Shown: in pieces, positions 22,401 to 34,400 of the stretch
Layout of the letters: each line of letters starts with the position of its first letter
How positions within the stretch are numbered: position 1 is the stretch's first letter
From: Meghimatium bilineatum
Lineage: Eukaryota > Mollusca > Gastropoda > Stylommatophora > Philomycidae
Assembly: GCA_034231615.1 (NCBI GenBank)
Contig: CM067319.1
Span: forward strand, 6,713,051-6,777,050
Length of the DNA stretch: 64,000 nt
Reading direction: 5' to 3'
Notes under the pieces: model-generated
Told to the model about the DNA's origin: nothing
Database searches by the model: none
The model's input: the letters and a program-made list of their open reading frames with translations, nothing else
Translations under genes and position numbers: made by a program

Positions 22401-25400
22401 TTCTCTGTTGATCTGCCAAGTCTGAGTGTGATACGATGAATAGTTTGAACGAAAATGCAATTTTGTCATCATCATATCCATATTTTGGAGGAGTTGTGCC
22501 CCTTGCATTAGGGATCAGGGATTGACAATTGGGAAATATCATACGGGTGAAAGGGTTAAGATATAGAATTTTGGGCTTTTCATCCGACTTTGGGCAAAGT
22601 CCCTAGAACTAAAAGACATGCTACAATTTGCTCTGTGAGGTGGGGGGCAGCTGTTCGAACACTCCAAACCCTACCTTTTAACTATGGACCTGCAACCAAC
22701 CATCAGAAACAAAAGAAAACAACTTACATGACCTGGTGGAAAAGGCAGTTTTTTCTTCAAGTAGTTCCGTCCCCTACATGCTCGAATGACTGTCTTATGC
22801 CGATGAAGATGTATTTCTGCTTCTAGCTGGTTCCATAGCTTATCGTGTTCAGCTCCTCGCATATCCCGTCCCAACAACTGAATCTGTTGAATTCTGAGAT
22901 AGACAAACAAAACAAAACTATAACATGTTCAACTAACTTGCGCTCCAACAAATGTAATATCTGATTAACCATCTAACATCTTTTTTCATATTAAGTTATA
23001 TGATCTTATTGTAGCTGGATCTCCCTTGTAGCAGAAGCATTGCCATACTAGATTTCCAGCAGCATATAGTCCAGACCTGGGAGGGGGGGCTCCGACCCCT
23101 ACCAGGCGCATCCACAGGTGGCGGAGAGCACTCCATATATGGAGTGCTTGCTGCAATTAAGCAGCCGCGGACCAAACCGGTGTTGCTGCCTACCAAGAGG
23201 GGGCGGAATATCAGTCGGTGCTGATATCCCCACTGAAATACCCCATGGGTCCAGTGATGGGCAGCTTCAAGCGAGTATGAGCCGCTATAAGCTCAAGCTG
23301 CTGGCATGGTATTATTAACTCCAAGTCAGGAGCGTGCTAGGGGAGGGGGGATATTTTTTTTTTAAATTGCTGCCTTGCAATCACCATCGGGAGATGGAAA
23401 GGCATGGGGAGACAACCCAGCCTGCCGAAGACGGAGTGTGTTAGCCAGCGATGGCGCAGATACTGGGATAAATTAGGGCACACACGCTTTTACAGAAATG
23501 TGGTCATGCGACAATCAACCCTGTCATCATGGCGTCGCTCCTATCAGCGAAAACCGGGGAGGAGCGGAGCCGGGCCTCTTGCCTCGAGCGACCGGTGCCT
23601 CTAGGGCCCACCCAAGTGACCGGTGCCTCTGCTAACCTGGAGGTGCCATAGGAAAACTAAAAACCAAAAAGGCCCCAGGAAAAGACGGCATAACCAATGA
23701 TATCTGGAACCTAGGGCCAATCAGCGGTAACAAGCTCCTTACCATCTTCAACCAATCATGGAAAATTGGTAAAATTCCAGACTTGTTGCGTGAAGCTGTC
23801 ATCATCCCAATTGGGAAAAAACAAAAAGGAAAAACAAGCAAGTCAACTTACCGACCAGTCAGCCTCTTGAGTTGCATAGGGAAAACAATGGAGAGAATGG
23901 TCAACTCTAGACTGATAAAATCAAAAGCTCACCAAGACAGTCGGCCTATAGGAAAAATCGAAGCACTGAAGACCAGCTTACATACCTAGCACAGGAAATC
24001 GAAAATGCTTTCCAAAAGAAGGAAAAAGTGCTGGCTACTTTTATGGACTTAAGTAAGGCCTTCGATAAGGTGTAGAAAGAGGGAGTCCTCTTCAAGCTTC
24101 TCCAAAACAAAATTGAAGGCAGAATGTTTAGCTGGATAAAAGATTTCCTCTGCTACTGCACTGCAAGAGTAAAAGTAGATGGTAAACTAAGCAAACGTGT
24201 TACTCTCCAACAAGGAGTACCTCAAGGAGGAGTGATCTCTCCTACCCTATTTCTAGTATTCATCAATGATATGGAAGAGAAACTGTCACATCATATTTCA
24301 AAGGCTCTTCAAGCAGATGACTTTGTTGCCTGGAGTGCGGCAGGAAACCTATCCACTGCAAAAAACAGAATGCAGACAGCACTTGTGAATTTAAGTGAAT
24401 TCTTAAAATCACACACCTTAAGTGAATGGGCATCTGACTGGGAAGTCCAGATCAACCTCTCCAAAACGGTGACAACCATCTTCTCACTTTCAATCCACCA
24501 AGAAAAAGCAAATCTTAAAATAAATGGAAGTGAGCTAGCACATGTGGAGAACCCTACATATCTAGGGGTCACACTAGACAAGCGACTCACCTGGAAACCA
24601 CACCTAATAACCACTGAGCAAAAAGCAACCAGGAGGCTATCCTTGATGAAGAAACTTGCAGGAACAAGCTGGGGAGCAAATGGAAATATTCTCCGAAAAG
24701 TCTACATGGGTACAGTCAGACCTGTAGTAGAATATGGAATGACAGCCTGGGCATCAGCATCAAAAACAAATACTGATCGCCTATCTAAAGTACAAAATGC
24801 AGGACTTTGACTTATCTCTGGAGGGATGAAAACCACTCCAATCCATGCAATGGAAAAACATGTAAACATCCGCCCACTGGATGACAGAAGAGAAGAAAGA
24901 GTACTTGTTCAAAGGGAAAAATTTAAGCGCATGACAGACCATCCGATGTATGCGCAAATTTCTAGATCAACCACAAGCAGGTTAAAGAGAACCAGCTTCT
25001 GTCACATCTCCAAAGATCTCCATGAACAACATAAAGAAATCCTCACAAACCTCCCAAATGAAATTGAAACACTAACGGACTTTGAAAAGCCAGGCAATAG
25101 TCTCCATAATAACACAGGTTCCTGGAATAATTAATAAGGAATACCAAACTCCACCTCAACTAAAAGCATTGACACTGGGGATGATAGAAATAAAATACAA
25201 TCCCAAGGATTGGACACATGTCTACACAGATGGATCGGCAGAAGGAGCAGTAAGGAATGGAGGAGGTGGAATTTTTATAAGACTCAAAGATAGGAAGACA
25301 ATATCAAAAGCTTTTCCAACCGGGAAATACTCCTCTAATTTTAGAGCAGAAGCAGTTGCACTCCATCAAGCACTGAAAGCCTTCACTGAACCAGGACTGC

Positions 25401-28400
25401 CAAGACCAAAGAAGATAGCCATATTCACAGATTGCAGATCCCTACTGGAATCAATCCAGAGCAACAGAAACGAAAGCCTTCTGCACAACATCAGACATGA
25501 GCTAAGACAGATCCAAAAATCAACAGCTATTGCCCTTCAGTGGATACCATCACACTGTGGAATCATGGGAAATGAGAAAGCGGATTCAGGACGTCAAAGG
25601 CAGGAAGCGAAATGGAGCAACACAGACACCCACTGTCTTACGGAGAAGTAAAAACAATAATCCGCAACACATACACTGCAAAGTGGAAGAAATGGAAGGG
25701 GAATATGTACATGATGCAATACATCTCCTCCAAAGATATCAACAGACCACAATATTTCACTTAAAACAGGCCACTGCAGACTGTTGGGTCACCTTTATCA
25801 ATTAAAGATCTCATACACAGATGTATGTCCATGTGGATCCGGAACCCAGACTCCAGAACACATACTTCAGGACTGCCCAACATACGAAGAGCAGAGACAG
25901 CAGACCTGGCCAGAGGATACAGACTTGAGGCAAAAGCTATGGGGCAGCCGCTCTGACCTGGAGAAGACAGTGGATTTCGTCTTGACGACAGGTATGACGG
26001 TATAGCATGACCACATGCTGAACGCAGAAGAAAAATAGTCCAGAGAATGGAAATGCATTGTGTCTTTGTTTTATTTGCACCAATGGTCCGACACATCCGT
26101 CTTCGGCGGCACCTGGATATATACCCATTATTAATCTATATGTCACTTCTTTTGCCTTTGGAGATGTCTACATTTTGTGAATATCAAGTGATATATTCTT
26201 TCTTGAACATTGTCTTCATTGTGGATACTCTGAACGCCTCTGTCCCTGGCAAGCAAGCCTGCATTGTTTAAAGTCTTGCATACATATGTTGCCACTGTGA
26301 AAACACATGATCTTAAAAGGGTTATTTTTGTGTTGTTACTTTATATTTTGTGTTATATACTATATATTTTGTGTTATATACTATATATTTTGTTATATAC
26401 TATATATTTTGTGTTATATACTATATATTTTGTGTTATATACTATATATTTTGTGTTATATACTATATATTTTGTGTTATATACTATATATTTTGTGTTA
26501 TATACTATATATTTTGTGTTATATACTATATATTTTGTGAATGTATGTAAATATCTATGAATCATTAATCGTTATTCATCTACTCTACATAACTGATACT
26601 GGAGATTCTAGATATGACCTACAGTAATGTAATACAATTCTATGGAAAGCTGTTTAGAAAATGAAAGAGAGATTGTTTACTTTGCAGTTACCATGACGAT
26701 AAGTATTCAGATGACTTTATCACAAGTCTGACTCATGATGATGATGAAGTTTAGTGAGGAGACATGACTATCACCAATCTAGCTAATAATGGCAAAGATA
26801 ATGATGCTGATGGTGACACAGATAATGATGCTGATGATGACAAAGATAATGGTGTTGATGGTAACACAGATAATGATGCTGATGGTGAAAAAGATAATGA
26901 TGCTGATGGTGACACAGATAATGATGCTGATGATGACAAAGATAATGGTGTTGATGGTGACACAGATAATGATGCTGATGATGACAAAGATAATGGTGTT
27001 GATGGTGACACAGATAATGATGCTGATGATGACAAAGATAATGGTGTTGATGGTGACACAGATAATGATGCTGATGATGACAAAGATAATGATTTTGATG
27101 AAGTACAATGAGGAGACATTATTATATTCTTCTTTTTCTGCGTTCATTCTCAAACTTCTGCAAATTAGCAGAATGTAATCCAGAGATGCCTTTGAGATGT
27201 GGATATATAGAAGAATAGGGAGAAATTAATGGACAGAGAAAAAAACCAACATAAGATTCAACAACTATACTACATGTTCTAGAAAGTATTTTGGACTTAT
27301 TAAAAGACATGCCACCTTGTTGAAGAACTGATTTGAGAGTATGCAAGCAAGAGGTAGGCAGAGATACAAGTGGGAGAGTAACATCACGAGATGGATAGGT
27401 TACAGTCTGGCAGAGTGCACCACCAAGACAAGGGATGTTGGAGGTCTGTTGCAGCCAACCTTTGTTGCAGAGGCGGCACTTAATGATGAGGACTCCAGAG
27501 AACTGAATGTTTTGTGTCATGGTTTACAGCTTAGATGCGATATATGTGACTTTTGGCTTGAAATATCTGACTTCAGCATGGCTTCTGAATCACTTTATGA
27601 TAACTATCCTTATTCTAACTGATGATATTAAAGTACAGTGATGGAAACATAATCTTCTTCTGTGTTCATTCTCAAACTCCCACTGGATTCTCTTGTAGCA
27701 GGACAATGGTCCTACTAGATTTCCAGCAGCATGCAGTCCAGAAAATGGAAATGTGTTGTGTCGCCGTTTTATTTGCACTAATGGCCCGATAAATCAGTCT
27801 TCAGCGGAGGAAACATAATCAAATTACTTAATCATCAGGCTGGAACTGCCAAAAACTGTTGGAGAATACTATCACTGTAGTGGAAAAACTGGTATCTCAT
27901 ATCACTTGACATCTGCTTAGAATAATAATTAGCAACATTGGATAAGTTGAGTAACAGCTGTTGCCTGAGCTTGGCCTACCAGTACATGGCAAGTTTGGTA
28001 TTAACATATCATTTATTCAATAAAATGGATTTGTTTTTCTGCACATAGAGAAGATGAAACTATTACTCCATTTGTTTGCTAGAACACTATAGTACATTCT
28101 GAAACGGTCAACTGAATGGAAATAGTTCACTGCACTTGAGATGTACTTATATACTCCAGATTTCAGACAAAGGTTTCTGCCAGATTAGTCTTTTTCTTCT
28201 GTACTCATTCTCACACTCCTGCAGGTAAGCAGGATGAAGTCAGAATGGAATATGTTGGTTTACAGCTTTTTATGTGATATTTGTGCTTTCACACAAAAAA
28301 GCTATCTCCAGAGAACTCTCCACAAGAAATTAGGGGGTATAAAGCAAAAAGAAAGATATGTGCTTTCTGTCTGACACATCCAGCTTCATCATGGCTTCTG

Positions 28401-31400
28401 GGTCACTTTCACCCTTAATGGGATAGTCAACACCACCCCAAAATATCCTTAATCACCTCTTATGACAGGAAGGTAAACAATGTTGCTATAATGTACTCCC
28501 CTTTCAGGCCCCAACAACACACGGGTAAAGCATTCAGGTATGACAATAGGTAATGCTGGTAAAGGTATTCCTTAACAATGTCAATAATAATCATCACAAC
28601 TTACAGCAACTTAAGAGAAAACAAGCAAGTCAGATCAAGCACGGAAGAAGCAGGGACTTGTTAATCTTAATCAATGAATACAATTTGAGAAAAAAGCAGA
28701 AAATATAAGCAAATAGGTGGACATTGGTCAGTTTACTGGTAGTGTCAATAGTGAGTATGCCTCACAAACCCAACTCAGTTGAATTAGCTGTAATCGTAAA
28801 GCCGAATGCCCAAGTTGTACTGGTGATATAATTTGGCTTACTGGTTGTGGCCATAAATTCAATAATAGATGAACAGCCCTTGGGTCAGAAAGTGTAGCAA
28901 AGAATAACAATACTATTTACATTCCATTTATATCATAAGAGGTGACTAAGGAGGCTTTGGGGTTGAGTTGGCTATCTCAACTCATATAGGGTCAAAGTGA
29001 ACCAGATGTCATGCTAAAGTCTGATGTGTCAGGCTGAAAGACATATATCACAGCTAACCTGACACACAACTTGCTGAGAGTACCAAACAAAGCACGTAAC
29101 TCCATAGCTTCAAGCAATAATCCCCAGAGATCTCTGAAAAAATCCACTTTATAAACAAGACAATAAAAGCCAGATTCTAAACTGTGACCTCTTGAGCACA
29201 AGGCAGATACCGTAACCACTACGTTAGGGAGAACTCCTTGTATATGCTGATAGTTCGTGTTGATTGTATATTTTCCTAGTCCTACCCGTTAACCCTCCCC
29301 TTCTACTATCTTCTCAAGCAGCTCTAAATTTATTCAATCTTATTATAAGTCTCATCCACCATAGTATCCTAGTTCAATATATATAGGCAATTCACAAGAA
29401 TCAACTACACTCACGGCATCCCCATAGCAACGAGTCCCTTTGAACTGAGTACCAGTACAATTACAGTGATTTTAGCAACACTTCCACATTTTCTCCAAAC
29501 TTAGATGTCAATCATAAACATACCTGCCTGGAAGATCACGCGATATATCTACCAGCTACAACATACCTGCCTGCAAGCTCCTTGTCCAGATACCTGGCAG
29601 ACAATCTAGCTCCATACACTTCACTTTGTAATGCAAGTATGTACTGCCTCAACTCAATGTTGTCTTTGCGAAGCATCTTGGCCTCAGCTTCAAGTCTGGA
29701 CACTGCTGAAACTTTGTGTTGTCTGCTAGCAAGTTCTGCTTCCTGAAAATTAAACCATTCATTACCATCACTCAATCTCTGCACAAATGTTTATCTATTA
29801 CCATCGCTCCATCTCTCTGAGACATTCTTCTTCTCTTCTTCATCTGCGTTCGTTCTCAAACTCCTGCAGATTAGCAGGATGTAGTCCGGAGAACGGAATG
29901 TGTTATGTCATGGTTTACAGCATTGCTGCGATATCTGCGCCTTTCGGCCTGACACATCCGACTTCAGCATGGCTTTGGGTCACTGACTCTATATGGCAAA
30001 CTCCATCCCATAACCTCCTAAGTCGCCTTCTACGACATGCGTGGAAGGTACACAGTGTTGCTATTCTTTGCTCCCCCTTCGGGCCCCGGCAACACACTGG
30101 AATCTGAGACATTCTTATGTGATATATTACCATCACTCCATCTCTCTGAGACGTGATACAGATGCCATCCAAGTTTAATAGCTAGATATGAATGTGAGAT
30201 ACCATATTCTAGAAAGCTGCAGAACTCCCAACTGTGATAGACCGGACATGTTGTGCGCATGCCTGAGAAAATGCATCCCGAAACAGCTGATATATGGCCG
30301 AAGTGATAGAACAAACACAAGTTGCACAATCCTGATCATCAAATGTGGCAGGAGATTCTATACCAAGACTGGACTTTTCAGTCATCTCCGCACACACATT
30401 AGAGATGCAACAGCACATGTCTGATACTGTTGTCATCATCGCCTGCGTTAGATAGCTATTATTACAATAAAACTGATGATGAATCATCCACACAAGATGA
30501 TTTTTGTGCATCATTAAATACACAGACAAGGATACTAGATTTATCAAATGCTATGAAGCCTTGGATATCTGTTACCATGAACATAAAATCAATATGTTTG
30601 TGCATGATATAACTATTGAACTAGCAGGTCGACGGGAATCCATGTTAACAATCATTAAACTTCGAAACTCTAGAGGCATGCGCACATGCCACTACATTTT
30701 TCTATTATAAAAGTTGTTCTTCAGGTTACAATCAAAGAAGATATAGAGGCAAGATGAAGAAGATGGGTTTGACAATATCAAGGACAGGACATTGTGTGAA
30801 GTTCCTTAAACTCATTAGGATGACGGAGGATAAGGACGCCTGCAAGTCTTTCTGTGCCAAATATCTCAATGTGACACCCCTATGATAGTGATATATATAT
30901 ACAAATAAAATCGTGATACAACGCTTTTCCACTCTCTGGTCTACATCCTGCTAGACTAGAAATCTAGTATGACCATTGTCCTGCTACAAGAGAATGCAGT
31001 AGGAGTTTGAGAATGAATGCAGAAGAAAAAGAACGATCTTTTATACGGAATAGATCCCGACACAGTCCATGCCTGAATATCCATTACAAGCAGGTAGCAT
31101 AACATAAATCAAATATACACATATTCCCCATTGCGTTGCTGTATAGCATCCTGATTGCTGTGGATGTGTCATGGCGGCCTCTGCTTTCAATACCACTTCC
31201 CGTTAAATGAATATTTTTGGTCTTTTCTTGTGCTGGTGGCGGTTTCTGTGGTTATGCTAGATTTATCAATCCTGTCATCATGGCAAAGTTCACAATTTTC
31301 TCCAGGTCAGAGAAGCTGCCCTATATCTTTTGCCTCAAATTTGTATCATCTGACAGATCCACCGCATTTGCCTTCTATGTTTGGCAGTTCTGAAGCTTGT

Positions 31401-34400
31401 GTTCAGTGGTTTGAATTCCGAATCCACATGGACATTCACGATCCTTAATTCGTAGAGGTGGCTCAGCAGTCTTCAGTGGCCTGTTCTTCTTTGACTGCAT
31501 TCCTTCTCAAACTCCTGTAGATCAGCAGGGTGTAGTCTGAATAACGGAATTCATTGTGTCATAGTTTACAACAGCTGCAATATTTGCTCCCCTTTCAGGC
31601 CCAACACCACACAGAATGTGTTCTGTTCTAAAGTGGAATAGTGTGGTCTGTTGGAGGCATATATTGCATCAGGCTTGTCTTCCACTTGGACGTGTATGTG
31701 ATGTAAATTATGCTTCTCTGTATGACAATGGGTGTCTGTATTGTTCCATTTCACTGTCAGTTCTGGACAGAGCATAAGCTCTTTCGGTTCATAACAGGAT
31801 AATGTGTCCATGCCCAAGTGACATTTTACGAAACAAACTATGAGCTTGCTAAAAACATGTAGCCTATTTATATTATGGAACATTATATTATGGAGGGGAG
31901 ACAGCGTATTTAGTTTTTGGGAGGGGAAGGGGTATTTACGGGAGTTTGTTATTGGGGTTAGATGTTTTGTTTTTAAGAGGGAGATGTTTATTTTTTTTTG
32001 GAGGGTATGGTTGGGGTTAGGATTAGAAAGAGTGTTACTGATGTAACATTGAATCTGCCCATCAGATGACACAAAAGATGAGCAAAGTATCACAGAGATG
32101 GAATGGTTTAGCAAATAATATGAAAACGATGGGCTGTGCTCACGTGGGTGTGGACACATTATACCATAAAGTACTGCTTTTTCATATCCCATGACTCCAC
32201 GGTGTGAAGGTATTCATTGAAGCTAGTATCTGAGGATTTTTGGATAGCTTTGGGCTCAAATTCAATAACAAAATTTGCTACTTTCAAATATTCAAGTTCC
32301 ATTAAAGTTGGATGTATCGGATGATTAACGCAAACAGATTAGTGACAAACAGACTAAATCTTGATAGCAATCTAGTTGAACCATTATCCTTCTACAGGAA
32401 GGATCCAGCAGGAATTTGAGAATTAACACGAAATAAAAGTATTGAAATGATTTTACGGAAGAATAAAGACAGTTTGCTTACTAGTTTCCTTTTGATCTCC
32501 TGTGAATCGACCTCAAGTCCTCTCAGCTCATGCACCTCCAGCTGGGAGGAATGTAACTGCAACAGTAATGTGTGCAGTTCCTGCTCAACTACAGCTTTTG
32601 ATGACTGCAGTTCTATAATGTCAGATCTCATATCCACCAGATGTGCCTATATTGAAAATACAATAGGGTCAATGTTTTTAACACATATGCATGTGATTCT
32701 CAAGTCAGCCATGCAGAAATCAGATGTGCTCAGAGGAAATGCGCAAATAATGCAGTTTCATTGTAAAGCCAGGGGCACACTGTACTGCACACACCCTGGT
32801 GAAAGCCACATGATTTCGTGCAGGTTATCATAGAGCAAACGCAGAAGAAGTCAGTCAGTTTGTTATTTTCCAATTTTGAAGCTAGTAGATGTAATTGATT
32901 TTCATTTATGAGGAAGTAGTACATAAAATGCACCTTTTTCATGCCACCTAAGTGTATTGTGGAATACAGTGTTACATCTGTATTTTTTCATGCCACCTAA
33001 GTGTATTGTGGAATACAGTGTTACATCTGTATTTTTTCATGCCACCTAAGTGTATTGTGGAATACAGTGTTACATCTGTATTTTTTCATGCCACCTAAGT
33101 GTATTGTGGAATACAGTGTTACATGTGTATTTTTTCATGCCACCTAAGTGTATTGTGGAATACAGTGTTACATCTGTATTTTTTCATGCCACCTAAGTGT
33201 ATTGTGGAATACAGTGTTACTTCTGTATTTTTTCATGCCACCTAAGTGTATTGTGGAATACAGTGTTACATCTGTATTTTTTCATGCCACCTAAGTGTAT
33301 TGTGGAATACAGTGTTACATCTGTATTTTTTCATGCCACCTAAGTGTATTGTGGAATACAGTGTTACATCTGTATTTTTTCATGCCACCTAAGTGTATTG
33401 TGGAATACAGTGTTACATCTGTATTTTTTCATGCCACCTAAGTGTATTGTGGAATACAGTGTTACATTTGTATTTTTTCATGCCACCTAAGTGTATTGTG
33501 GAATACAGTGTTACATCTGTATTTTTTCATGCCACCTAAGTGTATTGTGGAATACAGTGTTACATCTGTATTTTTTCATGCCACCTAAGTGTATTGTGGA
33601 ATACAGTGTTACATCTGTATTTTTTCATCAACCAACAGCATACCTAGGGATGAAATGGTCAGCACTACATCCACCACACTCGCTTTCCCAGAAGATCTGG
33701 TAACACTGACAAACAAACACAATTTTTTTTTACTTTCTCTATCATGTATATGTTTTTCTTGTCACTTTTAATGCGTTGTTTTTATATCTGCAAACCGTCT
33801 TTCTCTATCAGGTTGGGATCTCAAGAAATACGCAATTGAAGTTTTTTAACAACACGTACATTATTACATCATTCATAACAGAAGAAGAATAGTTATGTAG
33901 GTTTGAATTTCTTCACAGTCAACTTCCGACGGTGAATGACGTGGTACATCGTGATGAAGCATCCAACAGTAATCGACAAGCATGGTCACACTCCACCGTC
34001 CTTGATAACATGACTCCACCAGGGCGATATCGTGATGGAACCGTTCTTCATGTTCATCGCCGACTTCGCCTAGGCTGTCAGGGGAAAAGTCAAGATGCGA
34101 ATCGAGCATATGTATTTTGAGGGACATGTTACAACCCATAATTCTGTATGCATCTATACACTGCTTGACAATATGCACATAGTCAAGAGATTTATGATTT
34201 CCCAGAAAGTTAGCAACAACAGATTTGAATGTCATCCATACGCGAAGTTCACATCCATGTAATAAGTTCTCGAATTGTTTGTCTGCAATAATTTTCCTAA
34301 TCTGAAGTCCTACAAAGATACCTTCCTTTATCTTAGCATCGCTAACTTGAGGAAACTTTTCTTGAAATAAGTAAAAGCTTTGTTCGTTTTATCTAACACT

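Larger units (their letters stand above)
23076..26034 (+). mobile_element. Nimb/I-type LINE with RNase H, internally deleted
   Basis: This 2959-bp element lies between 10-bp duplications atagtccaga. The 5' end is G/C-rich (cctgggagggggggctccg). From about 23640 the plus strand encodes a reverse transcriptase: [31 protein letters not shown], motif [13 protein letters not shown], motif [21 protein letters not shown], motif C QADD (usual Tyr is Gln). After a TGA at 24808 it has RNase H with [57 protein letters not shown] knuckle follows, and it ends cgcagaagaaaa. Gag and APE endonuclease are missing, although both element ends are present. A frameshift near 23940 and TAG at 24073 also break it. 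It is in GOPC intron 3. Confidence 0.85.
23010..26112 (-). repeat. short interspersed element B, split by a LINE
   Basis: Left part 23010-23065: gctggatctcccttgtagca, ctagatttccagcagc. Right part 26045-26112: gaatggaaatgcattgtgtc, caatggtccgacacatccg, tcttcggcgg. The two halves join at atagtccaga, which is duplicated (23066-23075, 26035-26044) around the inserted LINE. Confidence 0.88.

Noticed and set aside
23010..23605. Gene at the GC-rich start of the LINE
   Set aside because: Short frames without domains; this is the LINE leader just inside the target duplication.
26264..26565. Tyr/Ile/Cys-rich ORFs on both strands
   Set aside because: Translation of a 21-bp AT-rich tandem repeat; both strands open, no biological signal.
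26751..27153. Ser/Leu-rich and Ile-rich minus-strand ORFs
   Set aside because: Antisense shadows of the 48-bp minisatellite.
27322..27622. 93-codon plus ORF
   Set aside because: Fusion of LINE-A tail and A element created by the insertion; not a gene.
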